Shown here: positions 57,261 to 64,000 of the stretch, piece by piece
Layout of the letters: each line of letters opens with the position of its first letter
How positions within the stretch are numbered: the stretch's first letter is position 1
From: CAYURH01 sp964447105
GTDB lineage: Bacteria; Patescibacteriota; Saccharimonadia; Saccharimonadales; EFPC-124
NCBI GenBank assembly: GCA_964447105.1
Contig: CAYURH010000001.1
Location: 1 to 64,000, forward strand
DNA: 64,000 nt
Direction: 5' to 3'
Notes under the pieces: generated by a model
The model's database searches: none
The model's input: only the letters and a program-made list of their open reading frames with translations
Told to the model about the DNA's origin: nothing
Translations under genes and position numbers: made by a program

Positions 57261-57774
57261 GAATCCCCTTTGTGACGGCGTATTTAAGTGTCACTCCGCC
57301 TTGGCCGTACGCGTCACTCGAGATCAGGGTTAGTTTACGTTGCAGCGGCGCCTTAACAAGCCCAATGCCGCTGCCGATAAATATCGGCTCGACATCGAGC
57401 CACAACTCATCAACCCAGTTTTCTTCGATCATCGACAGCGCTAGCATGGGTCCACCGCCAATTAATATGTCGTCAAAATTTTCGGCCTGCAGCATTTTGA
57501 TAGCCTGACCTGGATTTTGCACCTGCGTGACACGTTCGCCGCCGGGCGTAATCGGTTTGCTAGCCACCACTACCACGCGTGGCATCTGCGACCAAATGCT
57601 AAATGTGTCGTCTTTGAGCATGATTTCGTAGGTAGTGCGGCCCAAAATGATATTGCCAGTACTCTGTACGGCGTTTTTAAAATTATCCCACGACTCTTTG
57701 CCCCATGGCGTTTCGCCCTGGTCGGTCGCGATCAACCCGTTGGCCGACATAGCCATATAGATAAACGATTTCAT
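57253..57774 (-). CDS. Dihydrofolate reductase-like (RibD C-terminal domain) protein
   Basis: The 173-residue protein matches the RibD_C/DHFR-like fold: FIYMAMSANGLIATDQGETP, NIILGRTTYEIML, IGGGPMLALSMIEENWVDEL and VEPIFIGSGIGL. Such proteins reduce pterin- or riboflavin-like substrates with NADPH, but the true substrate is open. It is embedded between gatA and gatB and overlaps both flanking genes, so it is co-translated with them. Confidence 0.85.
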   Translation of the reverse strand: MKSFIYMAMSANGLIATDQGETPWGKESWDNFKNAVQSTGNIILGRTTYEIMLKDDTFSIWSQMPRVVVVASKPITPGGERVTQVQNPGQAIKMLQAENFDDILIGGGPMLALSMIEENWVDELWLDVEPIFIGSGIGLVKAPLQRKLTLISSDAYGQGGVTLKYAVTKGIHD

Positions 57775-58190
57775 AGCGCCCCCAAATCTTTGAGGCCCGC
57801 CGCAAACCCACTCATTGCCGCAGATACTTCGGATTGCTGCAAGCTCACGCCCGTTTCGTGCGCCAAACGATTACGCAGTTTGTGTGCTTGCCACACGGCG
57901 TTGGCGCGGGGCAATGACTGGCGAGCGTTTTTGAGGCGGTCACCCATGGTTTGGCCACGAAAACCGCGCGCCTTTAGCGCGTGGTCAAGCAACTTATCAG
58001 CATCAAAAACAGCTACGTGCCATTCAGCCTCGGTGCCTTCGGCGAGTTTGCTGATGCGCTGCCACTGGTCTGCATAATAATCGCGGTCAAGTGGTTTGCG
58101 GCGAGGGCCGAGTTTGCTAAAAACCACAAACACCAGCAGCGCCAACACCAATACGATAGCCAAGAAAGCGATAACGCCGTTATTTTCCAT
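57771..58190 (-). CDS. Single-pass membrane protein within the gat cluster
   Basis: From ATG 58190 the protein has 139 residues, with a membrane helix at about 6-25 (VIAFLAIVLVLALLVFVVF). A cytoplasmic helical domain follows, with FDADKLLDHALKARGFRGQ and AHKLRNRLAHETGV, a pattern known from conserved hypothetical proteins of CPR genomes (DUF4145-like impression, weak). It overlaps gatA by 11 nt and the reductase gene by 4 nt. Confidence 0.7.
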   Translation of the reverse strand: MENNGVIAFLAIVLVLALLVFVVFSKLGPRRKPLDRDYYADQWQRISKLAEGTEAEWHVAVFDADKLLDHALKARGFRGQTMGDRLKNARQSLPRANAVWQAHKLRNRLAHETGVSLQQSEVSAAMSGFAAGLKDLGAL

Positions 58191-59577
58191 CGTTGCCTTC
58201 CATGCGAGCAGCCACTTGCAACAATTGCTTGTCGGCACGCTGCGGGCCAATGAGCTGTACGCCAATTGGTAGGCCGTTCTTGTCTTTACCGCGCGGCACG
58301 CTCATAGCCGGCACGCCGACTAGGTTTACCGATACGGTCATAATGTCGGCGAGATACATCTGCAGTGGATCATCAGTATTTTCGCCCAGTTTAAATGCGG
58401 TCGATGGCGACACCGGCCCCAACAACAGATCGTGCGATTCAAAAGCTTTGTTGAATTCATTAATCAGTTTGGTGCGCACCGTTTGCGCTTTGCGATAGTA
58501 AGCATCTATATAGCCGCTGCTCAAAACATACGTGCCAATTAGGATACGGCGCTTGTTTTCGGCATTGAATATTTCACGAGTTTGACCATACAAATCTTGC
58601 AGCGTTGCAGCATCTTGGGCATTGGCGCCAAACTTGACACCATCGTAGCGCCCCAGGTTGGAGCTGACTTCGGCGGGCACCACAATATAGTAGACCGCCA
58701 ATCCCAAATCAGCAGAGGGAATACTCACCTCTTCGACAGTGTGGCCTTGTTTTTTTAGACCCTCAGCATAGGCGAGCACTGCTTCGCGAATTTCGGGCTG
58801 CACAGCATCGGTCATATACTCTTTAACGATGCCAATTTTAAGCGGCGCATTACTTGGCTCTGCCATGTCGCCCGGCAGCGTTGTACTGTCAAGTTCGTCT
58901 TGGCCTGCCATGATCTCAAGTACCAGTGCTGCGTCCTCAGCCGTGCTCGCAAGCGGGCCAATCACATCTGTGCTACTTGCCATGGCCACCACACCGTAGC
59001 GCGACACGGTGCCATACGTGGGTTTAACCCCCACTACGCCACAATAGCTAGCCGGCAAACGAATCGAACCTCCCGTGTCGGTACCCAGGGCAAACGGCAC
59101 TAGTTGTAGCGCTACGGCTGCTGCAGATCCACCAGACGAACCGCCAGGCACACGAGTTTTGTCATGCGGGTTTTTGGATGGGCCAAAATCACTGTTTTCG
59201 GTACTCGAACCGTGGGCAAAAGCATCGAGGTTGGCTTTGGCGACCATAATCGCGCCCTCAGCTTCTAGTTTTTCGATGGCAGTGGCTTGGTATGGTGCCT
59301 CAAATGGTTTCAAAATATTGCTCGCGGCAGTGGTTGTTGTACCCAATGTCAAAAAGTTGTCTTTGGCAATAAATGGCACCCCGGCGAGTTTGCCGACTGC
59401 TTCGCCCGCTTTCAATTGAGCGTCGATTGCATCGGCACGCTGCAGGGCGCGTTCTCGTACTTCGCTAATTACCACGTTGTAATCACGAGTTTTTTCGATG
59501 GCTTCAAAAACACTCTCTACAATCGAACGTACAGATTCACCGTTTTTGATTCGCGCCTGGATATCATGAATAGTCAT
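58180..59577 (-). CDS. gatA: Asp-tRNA(Asn)/Glu-tRNA(Gln) amidotransferase subunit A
   Basis: The 465-residue amidase has the Ser-cisSer-Lys triad: Lys in FIAKDNFLT and the serines in GGSSGGSAAAV and TDTGGSIRLPA. It releases ammonia from glutamine and passes it to GatB. It starts one base before the gatC stop ends (1-nt overlap). The length is slightly short of the usual 480 but complete. Confidence 0.97.
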   Translation of the reverse strand: MTIHDIQARIKNGESVRSIVESVFEAIEKTRDYNVVISEVRERALQRADAIDAQLKAGEAVGKLAGVPFIAKDNFLTLGTTTTAASNILKPFEAPYQATAIEKLEAEGAIMVAKANLDAFAHGSSTENSDFGPSKNPHDKTRVPGGSSGGSAAAVALQLVPFALGTDTGGSIRLPASYCGVVGVKPTYGTVSRYGVVAMASSTDVIGPLASTAEDAALVLEIMAGQDELDSTTLPGDMAEPSNAPLKIGIVKEYMTDAVQPEIREAVLAYAEGLKKQGHTVEEVSIPSADLGLAVYYIVVPAEVSSNLGRYDGVKFGANAQDAATLQDLYGQTREIFNAENKRRILIGTYVLSSGYIDAYYRKAQTVRTKLINEFNKAFESHDLLLGPVSPSTAFKLGENTDDPLQMYLADIMTVSVNLVGVPAMSVPRGKDKNGLPIGVQLIGPQRADKQLLQVAARMEGNDGK

Positions 59578-59864
59578 TACAAAACTTTCGGTACCTCAAT
59601 ATAACCGTCGCGTTTGTGTGGAACATTGTGCATAAGCTCGTCGTGCGACACACCGTAGTCGACAATAGTATCAGCCCGCTTCACGTTTTGCAGGCCAGTT
59701 ACCTGATACGTTGGCTCTAAACCAGTAGTATCCACAGCATCAAGCTGCCGCACGTAGCCCAAAATTGTATCGAGCTCACGCGCCAGCTTTTCTACTTCTT
59801 GGTCGGTGACGGCGATTTTAGCCAAACTCGCCACATGACGAATTTCATCAGTCGTAATACTCAT
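59577..59864 (-). CDS. gatC: Asp-tRNA(Asn)/Glu-tRNA(Gln) amidotransferase subunit C
   Basis: The 95-residue GatC shows EIRHVASLAKIAVTDQEVEK, LDTILGYVRQLDAVDT and the YIEVPKVL end. It wraps GatA and GatB together. The ATG is 8 nt after TATACT, so the gat transcript seems leaderless. It heads the cluster gatC-gatA-TM protein-reductase-gatB. Confidence 0.94.
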   Translation of the reverse strand: MSITTDEIRHVASLAKIAVTDQEVEKLARELDTILGYVRQLDAVDTTGLEPTYQVTGLQNVKRADTIVDYGVSHDELMHNVPHKRDGYIEVPKVL

Positions 59865-59889
59865 CTGTTAACAGTATACCTAACGGAGA

Positions 59890-60636
59890 CTAATACTTAA
59901 AGTAGTCTGGGTATGGCATGGGCGTAGGATCGCAACTGATTGCCTGACACTGCACCGGCGGCGTTTGCCTAGCGTTGTGCGCCTGAGCAACACCGGTGAC
60001 AAATAGCGTGATCGCCAACACCACTGCGAGTGCTGCGAGCAAAGCGTTAAAACGCTGCCCCACATCCACACCTTTGGCTAGTTTAAATAGATACCATTTG
60101 ACACTCGCGAACACAGCAAACATGATGAGCGGTGGGATGAAATCATTCAGATACAGTGCACCGTAATCAAACCCCGCCGCCGTACCAATCATAGCCAAAC
60201 TCGTGAGCACGACTGCTGCCATGTTTATAAGTGACCCCAGTGCCACTAGCCCGGCCACGCCCATGGCTGCGTACAGAGGCACTTTGTACGCAAGGCGCCC
60301 GGCAAATTTGGGTCGTTTTGCCCATTCGCCGCGCGTGCGCGAATCTAATATCACAATCGCTGGCGCAATCACCACCAGTGCCGCCGCCATTGTCTGCAGC
60401 CACTGCACCGAAAAGCCTGACGAGTTAAACCCATAAGCGCTAAACACGTCCATCAGCGGCAAAGCGTTGTTGGCCCATACCGACATGCCCACCACCACCC
60501 CAACACTCATCAAGCCTGCGAGCACCAACACCAAGAACAGATGCAACACATGCTCGAGTCCTAAAAAGCTAGTGCCGTTAAATTGACGTGCAGCATAGGC
60601 TCGCCCGTCTTCAGTGGTAACTGTTTTTTTGGCCAT
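59890..60636 (-). CDS. Polytopic membrane protein upstream of gatC
   Basis: From ATG 60636 (AAGGGGGG upstream, TATACT at about 60658-60663) the protein has 248 residues and five to six membrane helices. Its start resembles DUF5671-type proteins frequent in CPR genomes, a weak impression. A Cys-containing tail (PPVQCQAISCDPTPMPYP) follows the last helix and probably lies outside. Function is unknown. Confidence 0.65.
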   Translation of the reverse strand: MAKKTVTTEDGRAYAARQFNGTSFLGLEHVLHLFLVLVLAGLMSVGVVVGMSVWANNALPLMDVFSAYGFNSSGFSVQWLQTMAAALVVIAPAIVILDSRTRGEWAKRPKFAGRLAYKVPLYAAMGVAGLVALGSLINMAAVVLTSLAMIGTAAGFDYGALYLNDFIPPLIMFAVFASVKWYLFKLAKGVDVGQRFNALLAALAVVLAITLFVTGVAQAHNARQTPPVQCQAISCDPTPMPYPDYFKY

Positions 60637-60688
60637 AGTGACCCCCCTTAATGGTGCAAGTATAGCACCCAGCGCGACAATCCAATAC

Positions 60689-60717
60689 TTGCATAGGAAT
60701 GATTTCGATGTTATATA
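60689..60717 (+). promoter_or_regulatory. Promoter of the 60753 cassette
   Basis: TTGCAT (60689-60694) and TATATA (60712-60717) are 17 nt apart. It is divergent from the promoter of the 59890-60636 gene. Confidence 0.6.
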
Positions 60718-60752
60718 TGTTATTACATGCAAGATTAACCCGGGAGGGCAAA

Positions 60753-61229
60753 TTGTCTTCGTATGCACAATTCCTGCGTGTAGATGTCGCCCCCTACAGC
60801 GAGAGGATTCGTGAGGCGGTTCTGGCGGCTGTTGAGCTACACTCGCCTCTGATCCCCGCGATTCCCGTGTCCGTGTGGGCCGAACGTCTGACGGGGCTTT
60901 ACAACTCGTCAGCCGACGACAACATCTTGGCTACGGCTCTGGGCTGGGCCCGGCAGGTCGTCGAAGACGGCGTGCATGACCTGACCAGCCGCTACCTCAG
61001 CGAAGAAGCAACACCCCATCTCAGACGGCTGTTCGCCAACGCCGTTTACACGGGCGTAGTGGGGCCAACCCTGCGCGCGCCCGCCCAGAAACGCGCTGAA
61101 CACATCTGCGCCGATCTGCACGCGGCCCTGATGCAGCGGGTCACCGCCGGCCACGTCGAAGACCTGCCGGCCGCACGCCTGGACATGCAACGGCTGCTGG
61201 ACCAGGCAATCCGCGACCACCAGCCCTGA
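60753..61229 (+). CDS. Cassette gene: soluble helical protein, unknown
   Basis: TTG 60753 after GGGAGGG gives 158 residues. The longer ORF from 60699 would start inside the promoter. The protein is all-helical and Ala/Arg-rich (REAVLAAVELHSPLIPAIPV; HICADLHAALMQRVTAGHVE), without signal or membrane helix. No family is recognised. It stands alone between the membrane-protein gene and uvrB, with strongly GC-rich codons. Confidence 0.7.
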   Translation: MSSYAQFLRVDVAPYSERIREAVLAAVELHSPLIPAIPVSVWAERLTGLYNSSADDNILATALGWARQVVEDGVHDLTSRYLSEEATPHLRRLFANAVYTGVVGPTLRAPAQKRAEHICADLHAALMQRVTAGHVEDLPAARLDMQRLLDQAIRDHQP

Positions 61230-61237
61230 CCACCAAC

Positions 61238-61261
61238 GGGGGCGGCTACCGCAGCGCCCCC
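61238..61261 (+). terminator. GC hairpin after the 60753 cassette, no U-tract
   Basis: GGGGGC (61238-61243) pairs with GCCCCC (61256-61261), continued by GCT/AGC around a 5-nt loop with one bulged G. ACACAATAC follows. Confidence 0.65.
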
Positions 61262-61329
61262 ACACAATACACTTATATACGTTTGAGGACTAAAAAGAAA
61301 TAACGATTCCGACCCGGCTCTAAAACCGG

Positions 61330-63297
61330 TTAATTTTTGGCCTTTAGGTTGGCAATGAGATCGCGCAGCTCAGCTGCGGCTTCGAACTGCAAGTTGGCGG
61401 CGGCCAAATCCATTTCGGCCGTCAGATCTTTGATGACACGAGGAATTTCGCTGTCGGGGATTTTGTTCATGTCGCGTTTGGCCAGCTGAGCTTCTTTGGG
61501 GATGATAGCGCGCAAGCCTTCGTCGATTTCTTTGTTTACGCCGGTTGGCGTAATGCCATGTTTGGTGTTGTACGCTTCTTGAATACTGCGACGCCGCGTT
61601 GTTTCGTCGATGGCAAATTGCATGCTTTTGGTGATGACGTCGCCATACATAATCACATGCCCATCTATGTGGCGGGCGGCGCGACCTACGGTTTGGATCA
61701 ATGCCGACGCGCTGCGCAAGAAACCTTCTTTGTCGGCATCAACAATAGCCACCAAACTAACTTCGGGTAGGTCTAGGCCTTCGCGCAGCAGGTTGATACC
61801 CACCAGCACATCGTACACACCCAGGCGCAGATCGCGCAAAATATCGGTGCGCTCCAATGTGTCTACGTCGGAATGCAAATAGGCTGTTTTAATGTTTAGG
61901 TCGGTCAAATAATCTGTTAAATCCTCGGCCATGCGCTTAGTAAGCGTGGTTACGAGTACACGCTGGTTTTTGGCAGTTGTTTCTTTGATTTCAGCAATCA
62001 GATCATCGATCTGCCCAGCAGTTGGCCGCACTTCGATGGGTGGATCAAGCAAGCCAGTTGGGCGAATCACCTGCTGCACAGGCGTCGGGCTGTGGCTGAG
62101 TTCATATTCGCCGGGCGTGGCACTCACATATACAGTTTGGTTGATGTGACGTTCGAATTCGGTAAACGTGAGTGGTCGGTTGTCGAGCGCGCTGGGCAGG
62201 CGAAAGCCGTAATCCACCAGCACTTCTTTGCGCGCGCGGTCGCCATTGTACATGCCGCGCACCTGCGGGATGGTCATATGTGATTCGTCGATAAACATCA
62301 AAAAGTCGTCGGGGAAATAATCCATGAGTGTGGCCGGTTGTTCGCCGGGCGCGCGGTTGGTCAGATATCGACTGTAGTTTTCGATGCCTTTTACAAATCC
62401 AGTTTCTTCCAACATTTCTAGGTCGAATTTGGTACGTTGCGCCAGGCGCTGGGCTTCGAGCAGCTTATTGTGTTTTTCAAACCACTTTACTCGCGCTTCG
62501 GATTCTTGGCGGATGTTACCAATGGCCACCTGCAGCTTTTCGCGTGGCGTCACGTAGTGGCTACCCGGGAATATGGTGACAGTGTTTACTTCTTTGATAA
62601 TTTCGCCAGTCAGTGGATCGATGTTGGTAATGCGCTCAACGTCGTCGCCAAAAAATTCTATGCGATACGCCGTCTCACCACCAGCCGGATATACATCTAC
62701 CACATCACCACGCACACGGAATGTGCTGCGATGGAAATCGATATCATTGCGCTGGTATTGTATGTCGCTGAGGTGTCGCAGCATTTTATCTTGCTGGCGA
62801 CGCTCACCTTTGGTAACAGTGAGGCTCATGGCGCCATAATCATCGCGCGAACCAATACCGTAGATACAGCTCACACTAGCCACAATGAGTGTGTCGCGAC
62901 GGGTCAGCAGCGCGCTGGTAGCGGCGTGACGCAGGCGGTCGATTTCTTCGTTGATCTGGCTGTCTTTTTCGATGTACACGTCCGAACTGGGCACATACGC
63001 TTCAGGCTGATAGTAGTCGAAGTAGCTGACAAAATAATGCACTTCGGCGTCGGGGAAAAATTGTTTAAATTCGCTATACAACTGCGCGGCCAATGTCTTG
63101 TTGTGACACAACACCAGCGTGGGCACTTGGCGGCTGTACACGATATTGGCCATGGTGAATGTTTTGCCCGAACCAGTCACGCCGAGCAACGTTTGTTCTT
63201 TTTGATTATTTTTGAGGCCATCAACAAGCTGGGCGATAGCAGTGGGCTGATCGCCAGTGGGTTGGTACTGGGTGACTAACTTGAACCGATCGGGCAT
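61330..63297 (-). CDS. uvrB: UvrABC excinuclease subunit B
   Basis: The 655-residue protein has Walker A LGVTGSGKTFT, the DNA-wedging beta-hairpin segment (YYQPEAYVPSSDVYIEKDSQ), helicase motifs (INLLREGLDLPEVSLVAIVD, QTVGRAARH) and a C-terminal UVR domain (LQFEAAAELRDLIANLK). It loads the damage-verification complex in nucleotide excision repair. The ATG is 7 nt after TACAAT (extended by TGC), so leaderless. Confidence 0.97.
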   Translation of the reverse strand: MPDRFKLVTQYQPTGDQPTAIAQLVDGLKNNQKEQTLLGVTGSGKTFTMANIVYSRQVPTLVLCHNKTLAAQLYSEFKQFFPDAEVHYFVSYFDYYQPEAYVPSSDVYIEKDSQINEEIDRLRHAATSALLTRRDTLIVASVSCIYGIGSRDDYGAMSLTVTKGERRQQDKMLRHLSDIQYQRNDIDFHRSTFRVRGDVVDVYPAGGETAYRIEFFGDDVERITNIDPLTGEIIKEVNTVTIFPGSHYVTPREKLQVAIGNIRQESEARVKWFEKHNKLLEAQRLAQRTKFDLEMLEETGFVKGIENYSRYLTNRAPGEQPATLMDYFPDDFLMFIDESHMTIPQVRGMYNGDRARKEVLVDYGFRLPSALDNRPLTFTEFERHINQTVYVSATPGEYELSHSPTPVQQVIRPTGLLDPPIEVRPTAGQIDDLIAEIKETTAKNQRVLVTTLTKRMAEDLTDYLTDLNIKTAYLHSDVDTLERTDILRDLRLGVYDVLVGINLLREGLDLPEVSLVAIVDADKEGFLRSASALIQTVGRAARHIDGHVIMYGDVITKSMQFAIDETTRRRSIQEAYNTKHGITPTGVNKEIDEGLRAIIPKEAQLAKRDMNKIPDSEIPRVIKDLTAEMDLAAANLQFEAAAELRDLIANLKAKN

Positions 63298-63325
63298 CTA
63301 TTTTATTGTAGCAAATTACCACTCA

Positions 63326-63354
63326 TTGACCAAAGAGTATTATTATACTATAAT
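63326..63354 (+). promoter_or_regulatory. Promoter of the 63400 cassette
   Basis: TTGACC (63326-63331) and a perfect TATAAT (63349-63354) are 17 nt apart. It is divergent from uvrB, whose leaderless start is 29 nt away. Confidence 0.8.
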
Positions 63355-63399
63355 TTGCATCTGGCACATTCAGGCACACAAGCAGGAACGAGAGAACGC

Positions 63400-63843
63400 A
63401 TGCGTAGATTCCTTTTGGTCTTCGTCGTTTTGGCAGGTCTCGGCGGGTTCATCTTCAGCACCCACCTCTACGAGGAGTCGCCTTTCACGACGCGGGGGAC
63501 TGAGGCGCCGCAGCAGCAAGCGCCGAAGCCCGCGCCCGGCAAAGACATGGCGACGCTGGTACGCGACCAAGGGTGGCCGGCAGAAGCCGGCTACACCGTC
63601 GACAAGTCCGGCGGCGACACGTTCACCCTGCACCTCAGCAGGCTGCAGTGTCACGCCGTGCTCAAGCGGGTCGGAAGTGACGGCTTCCAGATTGTTGGCT
63701 TGTACGCCAACGACAACAGCGACAACCTGACGATCAACGAACTTCCGCCGTCGATCAAGGCTGACCTGACCCAGGTCAACCTGAGCTTCGACGGATACGG
63801 CAAGCTGCGGCCCAAGATCCTGGCCGGAGTCAAGTTCTGCTAG
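63400..63843 (+). CDS. Cassette gene: anchored extracytoplasmic protein, GWP family
   Basis: ATG 63400 gives 147 residues with an N-terminal helix (RRFLLVFVVLAGLGGFIFST), a Pro/Gln/Ala linker and a domain with DMATLVRDQGWPAEAGY, GGDTFTLHLS and FDGYGKLRPK, ending in Cys. It is related to the 43613-44011 product and shares GYGKL with the partial gene at the right edge. A helix-anchored or secreted location is likely. The longer ORF start at 63355 overlaps the promoter and is rejected. Confidence 0.72.
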   Translation: MRRFLLVFVVLAGLGGFIFSTHLYEESPFTTRGTEAPQQQAPKPAPGKDMATLVRDQGWPAEAGYTVDKSGGDTFTLHLSRLQCHAVLKRVGSDGFQIVGLYANDNSDNLTINELPPSIKADLTQVNLSFDGYGKLRPKILAGVKFC

Positions 63844-63858
63844 CCGTCACGCGCCACC

Positions 63859-63887
63859 CGGGCGGCCCACCTCGTGTGGGCCGCCCG
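63859..63887 (+). terminator. Perfect 12-bp hairpin after the 63400 cassette
   Basis: CGGGCGGCCCAC (63859-63870) and GTGGGCCGCCCG (63876-63887) pair perfectly around CTCGT. AGCAAAAATTC follows, with no U-run. Confidence 0.75.
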
Positions 63888-63915
63888 AGCAAAAATTCAA
63901 GCAATTATTTATCAA

Positions 63916-63949
63916 CATAGTAGGGCTACTTGCACGCAGCCCTACTATG
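63916..63949 (-). terminator. Perfect 12-bp hairpin after the right-edge gene
   Basis: CATAGTAGGGCT (63916-63927) and AGCCCTACTATG (63938-63949) pair perfectly around a 10-nt loop, 8 nt past the stop of the partial minus-strand gene. TTGATAAAT follows on the minus strand. Confidence 0.7.
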
Positions 63950-63957
63950 CTCATGTG

Positions 63958-64000
63958 TTACGGCTTCGCCGGTGAACAGAAGCTCAGCTTGCCGTAATCC
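63958..64000 (-). CDS. Partial cassette gene, GWP family C-terminus
   Basis: The last 13 codons of a minus-strand gene are visible, reading DYGKLSFCSPAKP and then TAA at 63958-63960; the rest lies beyond the window. YGKL matches FDGYGKL of the convergent 63400 cassette, and both tails hold a Cys. With the perfect hairpin just downstream, I read it as another cassette and a paralogue of its neighbour. The evidence is short, so confidence is limited. Confidence 0.5.
   Translation of the reverse strand, partial: DYGKLSFCSPAKP

Noticed and set aside
577..63949. Cassettes as integron gene cassettes, with the hairpins as attC sites
   Set aside because: The hairpins lack the conserved RYYYAAC/GTTRRRY core, the units carry their own promoters, lie on both strands and are scattered rather than arrayed, and no integron integrase is seen.
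1..64000. CRISPR array or rRNA genes
   Set aside because: No regularly spaced direct repeats and no rRNA-like conserved stretches were found on reading the window.

Overview
The window looks like a chromosome segment of a Candidate Phyla Radiation (Patescibacteria) bacterium, most likely Saccharibacteria (TM7). This is inferred from the gene set and style: compact housekeeping genes (rpoB, clpP, tig, hisS, rsmD, recG, tyrS, class A PBP, radA, clpC, nusA, rnhB, rplS, dnaE, gatCAB, uvrB), prepilin-like and PilB proteins, CAP-domain and YtxH/DUF5665 surface proteins, and no biosynthetic pathways. UGA is used as an ordinary stop. No rRNA, transposase or CRISPR array was seen. One tRNA-Leu(UAG) is present.

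Layout. 1-5.8 kb: rpoB 5' end, clpP with a perfect CIRCE, tig, hisS. 6-13.8 kb: ECF sigma factor with a membrane partner, a marR-snoaL-DUF1761 operon, a cytochrome P450, a tethered NMT1-like binding protein paired with a histidine kinase, and a Nudix hydrolase. 13.9-17.8 kb: an accessory zone beside tRNA-Leu, with repeated tRNA 3'-end fragments, two membrane-protein genes and a frameshifted gene. 17.8-30.4 kb: rsmD, an ABC exporter, recG, tyrS, PBP1A, a PIN-TRAM protein and radA. 30.4-35.1 kb: four single-gene cassettes encoding basic-anchored membrane proteins, with a zincin-like gene between the third and fourth. 35-53.7 kb: clpC with a second CIRCE, nusA with a leader terminator, rnhB/yraN, rplS, pilB, a Fic/Doc pair, a SpoU methyltransferase, a CAP protein and dnaE. 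54-64 kb: envelope-stress-type small proteins, the gatCAB cluster with two extra genes, uvrB, and further cassettes.

The outstanding feature is a class of about 18 dispersed single-gene cassettes between the housekeeping genes, on both strands. Most have their own sigma70-type promoter, a strong GGAGG-type ribosome binding site (often with a TTG or GTG start), a visibly GC-richer ORF with different codon use, and a long GC-rich hairpin just after the stop codon without a U-tract. Native genes differ on each point. At least 15 of them place the ATG 6-9 nt after the -10 box (apparently leaderless mRNAs), and their terminators carry U-tracts. Most cassette proteins are unrecognised and several form paralogous families; one is a P450. 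Transfer from an actinobacterial host, or a genome-wide accessory gene system, are both plausible; this is inference.

Starts were chosen from promoter and ribosome-binding-site positions, so several genes are given shorter than their longest ORF. No computation was run; motif matches were read by eye.
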